Shown one piece after another: positions 44,313 through 53,302 of a stretch of 64,000 nt of DNA (within the stretch, counting starts at the first letter, position 1; every line of letters starts with the position of its first letter). The notes under the pieces are model-generated. The model was not told the origin of the DNA, searched no databases, and worked only from the letters and a program-made list of their open reading frames with translations. Source of the stretch: CAYVTZ01 sp964454685 (GTDB lineage Bacteria > Bacillota > Clostridia > Christensenellales > Christensenellaceae); the NCBI GenBank assembly GCA_964454685.1, contig CAYVTZ010000014.1:3243-67242 (forward strand), read 5' to 3'. The position numbers and the translations under genes were made by a program.

Positions 44313-45046
44313 AATCAGTCGGCATCACACACATCGGGAATGTAAGAAAGGTCAACGAGGACTCCTTTTTGGTGTGCAGTGAAAAGCATCACAAATATCT
44401 GATGATTGCAGACGGCATGGGCGGACATGCGGCAGGCGAGGTGGCGAGCAAACTGGCGTGTGACAGCATTCGTGCATACATCCACACGCTGCAAAAACGC
44501 AGACTTTCCGAGCAGGATATGCTGGATGCGGTGGAGCATGCAAACAAGAAGATTCTCGCGTATGCGGAGCAGCATCCCGATAAGAAGGGTATGGGTACGA
44601 CGCTGACCTTTGCGGTGCTGTATCAGGATGTGGCGAAGGTGGCGCAGGTGGGGGATTCGCGCGCTTATTTATTTGATGGCAAGGCGCTGCATAAGATCAC
44701 CACAGATCACACGTATGTGCAATATTTGATCGACAAGGGCATTATACAAGAAAGTCCGCAGGAGGATTACCCGTTTAAAAATATCATTACGCGTGCGCTG
44801 GGCATTGAGAATGTTACGGTTGATTTGTTTGAGATTCCGTGGAAGGCAAACAATGTGATTCTGCTTTGCTCGGATGGGCTTACCAACTACGTCAAAGCGG
44901 ATGCGCTGATGCAGGTATTGAGGTCTGAACTGCCGTTGGAACAAATGGCGCAGAGCCTGATGGACGATGCGCTTGCCGGAGGTGGCAAGGACAATATCTC
45001 GATTGTGCTGGCGCAAAAGGAAGCGGGGGATGGCGCTGATGATTGA
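44309..45046 (+). CDS. prpC: PP2C-family protein phosphatase
   Basis: A 245-residue Stp/PrpC phosphatase with the metal-site motifs RKVNEDSFLV, ADGMGGHAAGE, GDSRAYLF and CSDGLTNYV, and the closing GGKDNISIVLA. It reverses phosphorylation by the PASTA kinase that overlaps its 3' end. Such pairs regulate cell wall growth and translation. It overlaps rlmN by four bases. Confidence 0.95.
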   Translation: MKSVGITHIGNVRKVNEDSFLVCSEKHHKYLMIADGMGGHAAGEVASKLACDSIRAYIHTLQKRRLSEQDMLDAVEHANKKILAYAEQHPDKKGMGTTLTFAVLYQDVAKVAQVGDSRAYLFDGKALHKITTDHTYVQYLIDKGIIQESPQEDYPFKNIITRALGIENVTVDLFEIPWKANNVILLCSDGLTNYVKADALMQVLRSELPLEQMAQSLMDDALAGGGKDNISIVLAQKEAGDGADD

Positions 45047-46934
45047 GCGAGGCATGATGCTGGCGCAGCGATATTGCCTGCTGGAGCAGATTGATTCCGG
45101 CGGTATGGCGTATATCTATTCCGCATTTGATCAGGAGGAAAAGCGCAGAGTAGCACTAAAAATTCTGAAACCCGAGATTGCCGAGGACCCGGAACATGTA
45201 CGGCGCTTTGTAAAGGAAGTGCAGGCGGCAACCAAGCTGAACCATCCGAACATCATCCGCACGTATACAGCGGGGCAGGAAAACGGAATCTATTACCTTG
45301 TCATGGATTTGATTGAAGGGAAAACGCTCAAACACTTAATCAAGGTAAATGGGGCGCTGCCTGTAAAATATGTTGTTAACGTTGCAAAAAAGCTTTGCGA
45401 TGCGATGGAATACGCACACGCAAAGGGCTATGTGCATCGTGATATCAAGCCGCAGAATGTGATGGTGGACATGAGCGGCGAGCCGTATTTGACCGATTTT
45501 GGTATTGCGAAAAATGTTGCGCAGAACTCCATTACGATGGAGGACACCAGCATTATGGGCAGTGTCTATTACTTTTCGCCCGAACAGGCGCGCGGAGAAC
45601 GCGCGGACAAACGCTCGGACATCTATTCACTGGGCATTACAATGTATGAAATGCTGACGGGAGAGGTGCCTTTTGATGCGGAATCTTCTGTGGCGATCGC
45701 GCTCAAGCATGTGAACGAGCCGTTGCCTGTGCCGCGGGAGATTATGCCCGGCATACCGGAAAGCGTGAACCGCATTATCCTTAAAGCGACGCAGAAGGAC
45801 AAGCATTTTCGTTATAAAAGCGCGGACAGCATGTATGACGATTTGGCCTTGTGCTTGGACATGCCGGAGGGCAGCTATATCCGATATGCGGAAAGCCCGC
45901 GTGCGGTGCAGCGCAGGGAGGAACAGCATTCCCGCCATTCGAAGCGCGGGTTCCTGAAAATGGCATTAACCATCGGCATTGCGGCGGGTATCATTTTGGT
46001 GGTTGTGCTGCTGGCGAGCAGAGCGGTGGACGTGAGCGTTGCAAAGCCCATTCATGTGCCGAATTTTGTGGGCATGGAATCGCAACTGGCAAAGGAGTAC
46101 GCGGCAGAAAACGGTTTGTTTGTGGAGATGGAGACAGAATTTTCCAAACAATACCAGCCGGGTATTGTATCGGGGCAGATGCCGGAATCCGGCGGTGAAA
46201 TTGCGCAGGGCGCAACGGTGCAGCTTTTGGTGAGCAAAGGAGCGGGAGAAGGCGTGGTGCCCAATGTTACAAACTTCAGCCTGACGGAGGCCAAAAAGGT
46301 ATTGCTGGAATATGGCATCAAGAATGTAACGGTGGTGGAGGATGCCGAGGGCGAAATTCCCATTGGATTTGTGATGCAGCAGACGCCATTACCGGGTGAG
46401 ACATATGTGGATGCGGAGGGCGTTACGCTGCGCGTCAAGATTTCCCCGGAAGAATTTAAGGTGGTGGTGCCGGGCGTTACGGGAATCACGCTGGAAGAAT
46501 CTGCGGCGAATTTGGCACAGCGCGGTTTTGAAAAGATACTGGTGCGTCAGCAGCAAAATGATGCGGCAACGGCGCGCACGGTGCACACGCAAGAGCCGAG
46601 TGAGGGCACAGAGCACATGACCAACCAGCCTGTGATTCTGACGGTGTCAGAGCCTGCAAGCATGACGCAATATGTGTATGAGGGTTCGTTTGCGGTGGAC
46701 GTCCCATCCGATGATTCTAAACTATACGTTTTGCTCAAGGATGCAGTAGGGGGCGTTACAGTCTATTATCTGGAAGAGGAAATTACGGCGCAGACGGGGC
46801 GACACGTGCTGGAGTTGCAATTAACCGCGCTGCTAAACGAGCGTGAGGCGACAGCCACCAAAGACGTCGTGATATTGGTCAATGGTGAGCAGGCGGTGGC
46901 GCAGCAGGTATTACTCAAGCGGGAGGAGACTTGA
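45039..46934 (+). CDS. prkC: PASTA-domain serine/threonine protein kinase
   Basis: A 631-residue Stk/PrkC kinase. The kinase domain has the glycine loop IDSGGMAYIY, lysine in VALKILK, HRDIKPQNVMV, DFGIAK and SPEQARGERADKRSDIYSLG. The single membrane helix is near residues 308-330 (MALTIGIAAGIILVVVLLAS). Three PASTA repeats face outside (each with VPN or VPG starts), and about 100 residues of beta-rich sequence follow. PASTA repeats bind muropeptides or lipid II. The start is ATG 45039 or, nine bases earlier, ATG 45030, which has a better binding site (AAGGAAG). It overlaps prpC. Confidence 0.95.
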   Translation: MIERGMMLAQRYCLLEQIDSGGMAYIYSAFDQEEKRRVALKILKPEIAEDPEHVRRFVKEVQAATKLNHPNIIRTYTAGQENGIYYLVMDLIEGKTLKHLIKVNGALPVKYVVNVAKKLCDAMEYAHAKGYVHRDIKPQNVMVDMSGEPYLTDFGIAKNVAQNSITMEDTSIMGSVYYFSPEQARGERADKRSDIYSLGITMYEMLTGEVPFDAESSVAIALKHVNEPLPVPREIMPGIPESVNRIILKATQKDKHFRYKSADSMYDDLALCLDMPEGSYIRYAESPRAVQRREEQHSRHSKRGFLKMALTIGIAAGIILVVVLLASRAVDVSVAKPIHVPNFVGMESQLAKEYAAENGLFVEMETEFSKQYQPGIVSGQMPESGGEIAQGATVQLLVSKGAGEGVVPNVTNFSLTEAKKVLLEYGIKNVTVVEDAEGEIPIGFVMQQTPLPGETYVDAEGVTLRVKISPEEFKVVVPGVTGITLEESAANLAQRGFEKILVRQQQNDAATARTVHTQEPSEGTEHMTNQPVILTVSEPASMTQYVYEGSFAVDVPSDDSKLYVLLKDAVGGVTVYYLEEEITAQTGRHVLELQLTALLNEREATATKDVVILVNGEQAVAQQVLLKREET

Positions 46935-47794
46935 TGCAGGGAATCGTCACGAAGGGCATTGGCGGGTTTTATTACGTTGCGCATGGCGGCGAGATGGTGC
47001 AGTGTAAGGCGTGCGGACGCTTTCGCATTGAGAAGGTTTCCCCGCTGGTGGGAGATCATGTCGTTTGCGAAATGCAGAACGGGGAAGGGTATATCACGGA
47101 AGTTTTGCCGCGCAAAAACTGTTTGGTGCGTCCGGCGGTGGCAAATGTGGATCGGATGCTGATTGTGATTTCAGCGCAAAAGCCGAAGCCTGACTTGATG
47201 CTGCTCGATAAACTGCTTTTGCAGGCGCGGCGCGAGGGGATTTCTCCGTTGCTGGTGATCAACAAATCGGAGCTGCAAAGCGGCGCAAAGGCGTTGGCGG
47301 AGCAATATCAGGCGGTGTGTAATGTGCTGGTGGTTTCGGCGAAAACAGGCACAAACTTGGATGCGCTCAAACAAGCAGTGAAGGGGAAAACCGTGGTGCT
47401 GGCGGGGCAATCGGCAGTGGGAAAATCATCGCTGATTAATCTGCTGGACGCTTCTCTGCTGCTGGAAACAGGAGAACTGAGCAAAAAGACGCAGCGCGGA
47501 AAGCATACCACGCGGCAAGCGACGCTGTTGCACATTTCCTCTTTGCAGGCGTATGTAATGGATACGCCGGGGTTTTCTATGTTTGAACTGTCGCAGTGGA
47601 CTTGCGATCAGATTCAGTATTCGGAATTTGCGCCCTTCCTCAAGGGGTGCCGCTATCCTTCGTGTATGCATGATAAGGAACCGGATTGCGCGGTGAAACA
47701 AGCGGTGCAGGAGGGTTCGGTGCACGCGCAGCGATATGAGCGATATTTGAAATTGCTGCAACAGGTGAAGCAAGCGGAGGAGCGAATATACTGA
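46934..47794 (+). CDS. rsgA: Ribosome small-subunit-dependent GTPase A
   Basis: A 286-residue circularly permuted GTPase with an N-terminal OB fold (GIVTKGIGGFYYV). The G motifs are in the order NKSE (G4), SAKTG (G5), GQSAVGKSSLINLL (G1) and DTPGFSMF (G3). The zinc site follows (CRYPSCMHDKEPDCAVK). It checks late 30S assembly. ATG 46934 follows GGAGG and shares a base with the kinase stop; the TTG at 46931 is not needed. Confidence 0.95.
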   Translation: MQGIVTKGIGGFYYVAHGGEMVQCKACGRFRIEKVSPLVGDHVVCEMQNGEGYITEVLPRKNCLVRPAVANVDRMLIVISAQKPKPDLMLLDKLLLQARREGISPLLVINKSELQSGAKALAEQYQAVCNVLVVSAKTGTNLDALKQAVKGKTVVLAGQSAVGKSSLINLLDASLLLETGELSKKTQRGKHTTRQATLLHISSLQAYVMDTPGFSMFELSQWTCDQIQYSEFAPFLKGCRYPSCMHDKEPDCAVKQAVQEGSVHAQRYERYLKLLQQVKQAEERIY

Positions 47795-47812
47795 CAGAAG
47801 GGGCGGGGCAGG

Positions 47813-48637
47813 ATGAGGAAATATTTATTTCCGATTTTGATGTGGGTGATCTTTGAAAGCGTCGCCGTGGTATTATGGTTGACGCTGGATAATCTCTTTT
47901 ATCTGTTTAATTTTACATATATTGGAAGCTGCCTTGCCATTGGCATTGCGCTTTACATCAGAAAAGTTAAGTTTGCGCGCAACATTGTACAGTTTGCGGT
48001 CGGATTGTATATGCTGGTATATCTGGGAATCCTTTCGCGAGAAAACATGCAGATTGAGGGATTTTGGTATTATCTGTTTTTAGGCGTGTTTGAAGCGGCG
48101 GTAATCCACTACGCGGTTGCGAAAATATTTGGGCCATTACTGTTTGGGCGGGGCTGGTGCGGATATGCCTGTTGGACGGCAATGATCTTGGATTTGCTGC
48201 CTTATAAAACGCCGGAAAAGCCACGCAAGAACATTGGCTTTATCCGATATATTGTATTTATTGTGGCGTTATTGTTTGTCGGCGCGCTGTTTTTATTGGG
48301 TGTTCGCGATTTACCGTCCATTCTGTTTTGGAACTTTTTGATCGGGAATGCGCTGTATTACGCGGTGGGTATTGCACTTGCCTTTGCGTTGCGGGATAAT
48401 CGCGCATTTTGCAAATATGTGTGTCCTATCACTGTGTTTTTGAAGCCCATGAGCTATTTTTCGTTGTTGCGCATCAAAAATGATACGAGCAAATGCGTGG
48501 AGTGCGGCAAATGCAAAAAAGTGTGCCCTATGGAAGTAGAGATGACGGACAACTCCCGCAAGCGAAAAAATGGCACGGAATGTATTTTGTGTTTTCAGTG
48601 TCTGGAAGAATGTCCGGCCAAATCGCTGCATACGTGA
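47813..48637 (+). CDS. NapH/NosR-like membrane polyferredoxin
   Basis: A 274-residue protein with five or six membrane helices. Two cysteine pairs on the inner face are GRGWCGYACW and CKYVCPI. Two 4Fe-4S motifs near the end are CVECGKCKKVCPME and CILCFQCLEECP. This is the NapH/NosR/CcoG-like layout that moves electrons across or along the membrane. It has no partner reductase here and interrupts the conserved rsgA-rpe order, which suggests a later insertion. The partner is unknown. Confidence 0.85.
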   Translation: MRKYLFPILMWVIFESVAVVLWLTLDNLFYLFNFTYIGSCLAIGIALYIRKVKFARNIVQFAVGLYMLVYLGILSRENMQIEGFWYYLFLGVFEAAVIHYAVAKIFGPLLFGRGWCGYACWTAMILDLLPYKTPEKPRKNIGFIRYIVFIVALLFVGALFLLGVRDLPSILFWNFLIGNALYYAVGIALAFALRDNRAFCKYVCPITVFLKPMSYFSLLRIKNDTSKCVECGKCKKVCPMEVEMTDNSRKRKNGTECILCFQCLEECPAKSLHT

Positions 48638-48651
48638 GGGACATAAATGTG

Positions 48652-48680
48652 TTTTGTGGAGCAGGGAAACATGATATAAT
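48652..48680 (+). promoter_or_regulatory. Probable promoter of rpe
   Basis: TGA-TATAAT at 48672-48680 is a good extended -10. The -35 is weak (TTTTGT). Confidence 0.45.
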
Positions 48681-48714
48681 AAAATAAAATTGTATGAATA
48701 AAGGAGAAAGCGAT

Positions 48715-49371
48715 ATGAGTATCAAAATTGCACCTTCGATTTTATCGGCGGATTTTGCGAACATGGAGCGCGATGTGAAGCGCATTGAGCAGGCAGGTGC
48801 GGACTACATTCATTGCGATGTAATGGACGGCGTTTTTGTGCCGAACCTGACATTCGGATTTCAGATGATTGCGGATATCAAAAAGTTTGCAACCATTCCG
48901 CTGGATGTGCACTTGATGATAGAGCAGCCGGAACGGTATATTGAGCGGTTTGCACAGGCGGGTTCTGACCTCATTTCCATCCACGTGGAGGCAACTGCGC
49001 ATGTGCAGCGCGTACTCAAGCAAATTGCGGGGTGCGGCAAGATGCCTGCGGTGGTGCTCAACCCAGCAACGCCGCTGGAGACCATCAAATATGTGCTGGA
49101 TGATGTGGACATGGTGTTGCTGATGTCCGTAAACCCCGGCTATGGCGGACAGGGATTTATTCCCGCGGTGCTGCAAAAGATCAAAGACCTAAAGGCGATG
49201 ATTGCCGCGCACGGCAAGGACATCATGATTGAGGTGGACGGCGGTGTGACCTTTGATAATTGCCGGGAGCTGGCGGAAGCAGGAACGGACATCTTTGTGG
49301 CAGGCAATACCGTGTTTTCCAGCGACGATTACGCAAAGGCAATCCGCAGTTTGAAAGGAGAAAGCGTATGA
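48715..49371 (+). CDS. rpe: Ribulose-phosphate 3-epimerase
   Basis: A 218-residue TIM-barrel enzyme of the pentose phosphate pathway. The motifs are IAPSILSADFANMERDVK, CDVMDGVFVPNLTFG, DVHLMIEQP, MSVNPGYGGQGF and EVDGGVTFDN, which contain the metal and catalytic residues. ATG 48715 follows AAGGAG; an ATG at 48694 lies before that binding site. It overlaps thiN. Confidence 0.96.
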   Translation: MSIKIAPSILSADFANMERDVKRIEQAGADYIHCDVMDGVFVPNLTFGFQMIADIKKFATIPLDVHLMIEQPERYIERFAQAGSDLISIHVEATAHVQRVLKQIAGCGKMPAVVLNPATPLETIKYVLDDVDMVLLMSVNPGYGGQGFIPAVLQKIKDLKAMIAAHGKDIMIEVDGGVTFDNCRELAEAGTDIFVAGNTVFSSDDYAKAIRSLKGESV

Positions 49372-49991
49372 GGGCATTGTTGGTTTTGGCGGGGGATTCG
49401 CCCGACCGTCATTTGTTGATGCAGGAGTACACGAATGCCGACTTGCGTATTGCAGTGGACGGCGGGTTGGAAGATTTCTCGCAGTTGGAGTTGAAACCGG
49501 ATGTGATTGTGGGTGATTTGGACTCGGTACGCGCCGGTCTGGTGGAGCAATATGATGTGCCACTACTGCAAGCGCAGGCGGAAAAGAACGAAACGGACAG
49601 CATGCTTGCGCTGGATTACGCGATCGAGCAGGGCGCAACCGAAGTGGTGATGCTGGGTGCGCTGGGGGATCGGATGGATCATGCGGTATCCAATCTGCTG
49701 ATGCTGCGTCGGGCATATGGGAAAAACGTTCAGATGGAGCTGAAGGACGAGCGACAGACGATCATGCTCAAAAATGGTGATTTTGAGATTCACGCGCCGC
49801 AGGGCACGACGGTTTCGCTGATTCCGGCGCGAGATCAGGCGACCGTGACGGAGTCGTGGATATACTATCCGTTGGAACGTCTGAACTTGCACTGTGATGA
49901 GGGCAGGGGTGTAAGCAACACCATGCTTTCGGAGGTGGCGCAGATCAGTACGGATGATTTTTTGTGGGTGTTTCTATCGCAGCGGGTGTGA
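49368..49991 (+). CDS. thiN: Thiamine pyrophosphokinase
   Basis: A 207-residue enzyme that makes thiamine diphosphate from thiamine and ATP. It has AVDGGLEDF, DVIVGDLDSV, the KNETDSMLALDYA block and GALGDRMDHAVSNL, with C-terminal GRGVSNTM. ATG 49368 follows AAAGGAG and overlaps the rpe stop by four bases, as in Bacillus (yloS). Confidence 0.94.
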   Translation: MRALLVLAGDSPDRHLLMQEYTNADLRIAVDGGLEDFSQLELKPDVIVGDLDSVRAGLVEQYDVPLLQAQAEKNETDSMLALDYAIEQGATEVVMLGALGDRMDHAVSNLLMLRRAYGKNVQMELKDERQTIMLKNGDFEIHAPQGTTVSLIPARDQATVTESWIYYPLERLNLHCDEGRGVSNTMLSEVAQISTDDFLWVFLSQRV

Positions 49992-50119
49992 GGCGTTGAA
50001 GTGTTGGACGGGATTTGGTGGCTTGTGATCGCTGAATCTCGTTTTTTTATTGTCCGAAATGGAGCGGTGCATACGAATATAAGGATAGAGCGCTCAATTT
50101 GGACAAAGGAGCAAAACGC

Positions 50120-50770
50120 ATGGCAAGACAATGCAAAAGTATAGATGTGCTGCCCTTTGTGGGTGAAAGCAGAACTTGGATTTCGGAGTATCGGTGCGAA
50201 AAAGTGGGGAAAGAAAAGCAGAATGACATTTTAATATTACTGCACACCAGTCCGCAGCGTGGTCTGGCACGGATGATTGAAGTATACAGCGGTTATGTTT
50301 GCGCGATTGTAAAGCAAAAGATGCCGCAAGCATCGCTTCAAGATGTGGAGGAGTGCGCAAGTGACGTGTTTTATGCGGTTTATCAGAGCAGGGAGTGCAT
50401 TGACGAAAGAAAAGGATCGCTGAAGGCGTTCCTTTGTACGGTGGCGAAGCGCAAAGCGATTGATTGTTTGCGAAAAAATGCGCGGCATGCGCATGAATCC
50501 TGGCGAGAGGACTATGACAGTTTGCAAGCGACGGACCATGTGCAAAATGCGGTTGAAGAGAACGAGCAAAAAAATGCGCTCGTTCGCGCGATTGGACTGC
50601 TGGGAGAAGTGGACGCACAAATTGTGACGCGCAGATATTACTTTGGTCAGAGCATCAAGGAGATTGCCGCAGCACTCTGTATGAATGAAAATGCAGTCAG
50701 CAAACGCAATGCCCGCGCAATGCAAAAGCTAGGGCAAATTTTGGAACGGGAGGGATTTTCCTATGAATGA
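50120..50770 (+). CDS. Sigma-70 family RNA polymerase sigma factor (ECF-like)
   Basis: A 216-residue sigma factor. Region 2 is at about residues 40-125 (MIEVYSGYVCAIV, VEECASDVFYAVYQS, LKAFLCTVAKRKAIDCLRK). Region 4 is at about residues 160-210 (IVTRRYYFGQSIKEIAAAL, CMNENAVSKRNARAMQKL). It should direct RNA polymerase to a small regulon, probably including itself. ATG 50120 is eight bases after AGGAG. It overlaps the next gene, its likely anti-sigma factor, by eight bases. Confidence 0.88.
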   Translation: MARQCKSIDVLPFVGESRTWISEYRCEKVGKEKQNDILILLHTSPQRGLARMIEVYSGYVCAIVKQKMPQASLQDVEECASDVFYAVYQSRECIDERKGSLKAFLCTVAKRKAIDCLRKNARHAHESWREDYDSLQATDHVQNAVEENEQKNALVRAIGLLGEVDAQIVTRRYYFGQSIKEIAAALCMNENAVSKRNARAMQKLGQILEREGFSYE

Positions 50771-52337
50771 ACAAAAATTGATGAATCTATTGGATTCTTT
50801 AAACGTGGAACAAACAACTCGGTTACTCAAAGGAGTGGAAATTGCTTCCGATCCAGTGACCAGCAAACGCTTGGTGCGGCGCACCGCAAAGAGAACGGGA
50901 GAAAAGTCAAAGCGCCAGTTTAAGGTGCTGATCCCTGTGGCGGTATGCGCGTGTGCCTGCGCGATCCTGTTTGCGGGATTCCCGGAAACGGCGGAGGCGA
51001 TTTGGAACTTTTTTACCATGAGACCCTCAGTGGAATCGTATTTGGAAACGCCAAAGGGGCAGCGACCGGAGATTCCCGAACTGGAAGCCGCCATACATCA
51101 GCCGACCGCAGCGCCGGACGCGAATGTGATGGTGAAGATCGGCTCGGAAATGGAAGGGTGGGAGGAAATCGGAACTTGGCGCAGCGACAATGGGGTTGCT
51201 CCGCTGGATGAAAATGCGTATGCATGGCTGCGCGAAGTAAAACCAGAGATCAAGGAAGTGCTGTATGATGCGGGGAATATGCTGCTGGTGTCCGGCGTTT
51301 TACACACGAACAATCCCTTGCCGTTTTATGATATTCCAAGCAACGGCGGGCAGGCGATTGGTCTGGTGGATGCGGTGCTGGAGTATGGAGAAGGGGAAAA
51401 TGCCGTCCGCATGAGCGGTGTGTGTAATATGCCGGTGGATGAAAAAGCGCGCACCTATACGGAGAATGGGGATGAATTGACTGTGGTGGTGAACGAGGAA
51501 TATGTCCGCACCATAACCGAAGTGCCGTTTATTGCGCGCTTCCACCTTTTGACACAGTTAGATGAAAACGGCAACTTGGACACCCGTGTGCCCGAGAAAA
51601 AAACTATGCTTCCGGAGGAGATCACGCCTGCACGCATGACGGTGGAAATCAACGACTACAGTGTAGACGACATGGCGGGGATTGGTAGAATGGCATCCAT
51701 TGCCTTCGACACCACCATTGACGGCTCGAAAGCAGCGGAAGCGCCGCAGAAGGACACGGCAGAAGTCGCACCCATAGCACTCAAGGGTAACGCGATTGCA
51801 ACGCTGTATTATGGCGATCCGAGGAATATGCAGGGCAGCATCACAGTACAGAATGAAGAATTATCCATGGATGGCGCAACCGTGGTCATCGACAAAGTGG
51901 AACAAGGCTTGGAGGAGATTGATGTGTGGTACACCTTAACGTTGCCGGACAGTTGGAGCGAGGAGCAATGTAAGCTGTATGCAACGGGGTGTGTGGCAAG
52001 AGCGAGCAGCCTTACATTCCGTAGCGTGCTCAATGGCGAGGAAGATGACATATATACTTCGGATGTAGAACATGCCTCGGGGCGCACTATTCAGTTTAAA
52101 ATGAATGCGTGGCTGATGCCATCCACCATTGAGACATGGGAGTTGACCCCGGTGATGGAATATATGTCGGAAATCAGCACAGATCATCCGACCAACGAGG
52201 AGGAGCTGAAAAACCAAAAATGGCAGCAACTGCCGTTGGGAGGGAAAACGACCATAGACATCTCAAAATCAAACGGATTTGGCGTGAAGACAGGCAGAAC
52301 CGTGTTTGAGGACGCGCAATTCAAACTGATCGGGTAA
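50763..52337 (+). CDS. Membrane anti-sigma factor, DUF4179-like
   Basis: A 524-residue protein with a short cytoplasmic N-terminus (about residues 1-55, rich in Lys/Arg), one membrane helix at about 57-75 (VLIPVAVCACACAILFAGF) and a large external part of about 445 residues with DUF4179-type features. Translation overlap with the sigma gene supports an anti-sigma role. The external domain is rich in Asp/Glu and beta-prone segments. The signal it senses is unknown. A terminator follows. Confidence 0.75.
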   Translation: MNEQKLMNLLDSLNVEQTTRLLKGVEIASDPVTSKRLVRRTAKRTGEKSKRQFKVLIPVAVCACACAILFAGFPETAEAIWNFFTMRPSVESYLETPKGQRPEIPELEAAIHQPTAAPDANVMVKIGSEMEGWEEIGTWRSDNGVAPLDENAYAWLREVKPEIKEVLYDAGNMLLVSGVLHTNNPLPFYDIPSNGGQAIGLVDAVLEYGEGENAVRMSGVCNMPVDEKARTYTENGDELTVVVNEEYVRTITEVPFIARFHLLTQLDENGNLDTRVPEKKTMLPEEITPARMTVEINDYSVDDMAGIGRMASIAFDTTIDGSKAAEAPQKDTAEVAPIALKGNAIATLYYGDPRNMQGSITVQNEELSMDGATVVIDKVEQGLEEIDVWYTLTLPDSWSEEQCKLYATGCVARASSLTFRSVLNGEEDDIYTSDVEHASGRTIQFKMNAWLMPSTIETWELTPVMEYMSEISTDHPTNEEELKNQKWQQLPLGGKTTIDISKSNGFGVKTGRTVFEDAQFKLIG

Positions 52338-52363
52338 CTGAACTGTAAATGTCATAGAATCGG

Positions 52364-52397
52364 GCATCCGCCTTTTGGGAAAGGGGCGGGTGCTCTT
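52364..52397 (+). terminator. Terminator after the anti-sigma gene
   Basis: GCATCCGCC (52364-52372) pairs with GGCGGGTGC (52385-52393) through nine positions with one G-U, and TCTTTT follows. Confidence 0.75.
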
Positions 52398-52419
52398 TTG
52401 CGAATATAGATTTTGCGAC

Positions 52420-52452
52420 AAAAAAAAGACTGTCACAACTAAATTGTCACAG
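52420..52452 (-). terminator. Intrinsic terminator of rpmB
   Basis: On the minus strand, CTGTGACA and TGTGACAG form a stem with one central mismatch, followed by eight T. It faces the terminator of the + strand gene, so the two units converge. Confidence 0.65.
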
Positions 52453-52472
52453 CCTGTTTTCATATCTGCATT

Positions 52473-52664
52473 TTAGACGTAACGCTCGACTTTGCCAGAA
52501 CGCAAGCAACGTGTGCAAACGTACTTTCTGACCGGTGTGCCGCCTTCCAATACTCTAACTCTCTGTACATTCGGAGCCCAAATTCTTCTGGATGTTCTGT
52601 GCGAGTGGCTGACTTTGTTACCAGACATAACCCCTTTGGAACATACCTCACAGTATTTTGCCAT
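52473..52664 (-). CDS. rpmB: 50S ribosomal protein L28
   Basis: A 63-residue L28 (MAKYCEVCSKGVMSGNKVSH, RRIWAPNVQRVRV). It is the zinc-binding form: a CxxC pair near the N-terminus (CEVC) and a second near the end (CTRC). AGGAGG precedes the ATG. It is a single-gene unit divergent from asp23, as in Bacillus. Confidence 0.97.
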   Translation of the reverse strand: MAKYCEVCSKGVMSGNKVSHSHRTSRRIWAPNVQRVRVLEGGTPVRKYVCTRCLRSGKVERYV

Positions 52665-52707
52665 GCTTTCTACACCTCCTCTTCGTGTACAGTATCAAAC
52701 AGCATTT

Positions 52708-52736
52708 AGTTTATCATTATTTTGGCATGAATGCAA
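52708..52736 (-). promoter_or_regulatory. Promoter of rpmB (extended -10)
   Basis: On the minus strand, TTGCAT and TAAACT are 17 bases apart, with TGA before the -10. GAAAACGCTTGCATT around the -35 is nearly identical to the rpsT promoter. Confidence 0.75.
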
Positions 52737-52773
52737 GCGTTTTCGGATTTTTTTTTGAACAAATTATGATTTG

Positions 52774-52802
52774 TTGTGTTTTCTTATTATATGGTATATA
52801 AT
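52774..52802 (+). promoter_or_regulatory. Probable promoter of asp23
   Basis: TTGTGT at 52774-52779 and TATAAT at 52797-52802 have a 17-base spacer. The leader is about 120 bases and contains a 6-bp hairpin (TCTGCC/GGCAGA, 52832-52848). Confidence 0.5.
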
Positions 52803-52931
52803 ATCTACTGGACACGAGCACTGTTTTGAAATCTGCCGTCGTGGCAGAGGCAGCGCGGTGCATTGTGAGAAAAAAGCGGCGCTGAGCGCATCATCTAAAC
52901 TATAAAACCACAACAAACAGGAGGTTATGAT

Positions 52932-53288
52932 ATGAGCGCAATTTTGAAGAACGATATGGGGAAGATTATCTTTGCCGACAGCTATCTGACTGCGATTGTT
53001 GGCACGAGCGCTTCGGAATGCTACGGGATCGTGGGAATGTCGGACCGTAACGTTGGCACCAGCATACTTAACGCGTTTAAGAATGACAGCGGGGTTTCCA
53101 AAGGAGTGCGCGTCATTACAGACGAAACCGAGAATGTGAAGATTGAGCTGTATGTCACGGTACGCTACGGCGTGACGCTGTCTACCGTTGCGGAGAATAT
53201 TATTGACAAGGTCAAATATTCTGTGGAGAAGGAAACAGGCTTGAATGTGGAGCATGTGAACATCGTTGTGCAAGGGATTGAGGTCTGA
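52932..53288 (+). CDS. Asp23/Gls24 family envelope-stress protein
   Basis: A 118-residue protein of the Asp23/YloU family (VRVITDETENVKIELYVTVRYG, VNIVVQGI). Members are abundant cytoplasmic proteins near the membrane, linked to envelope or alkaline stress. Its place between rpmB and fakA is the conserved one. AGGAGG precedes the ATG. It is 14 bases before fakA, and the two are probably one operon. Confidence 0.93.
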   Translation: MSAILKNDMGKIIFADSYLTAIVGTSASECYGIVGMSDRNVGTSILNAFKNDSGVSKGVRVITDETENVKIELYVTVRYGVTLSTVAENIIDKVKYSVEKETGLNVEHVNIVVQGIEV

Positions 53289-53302
53289 GGGGGTCTAGTC
53301 GG

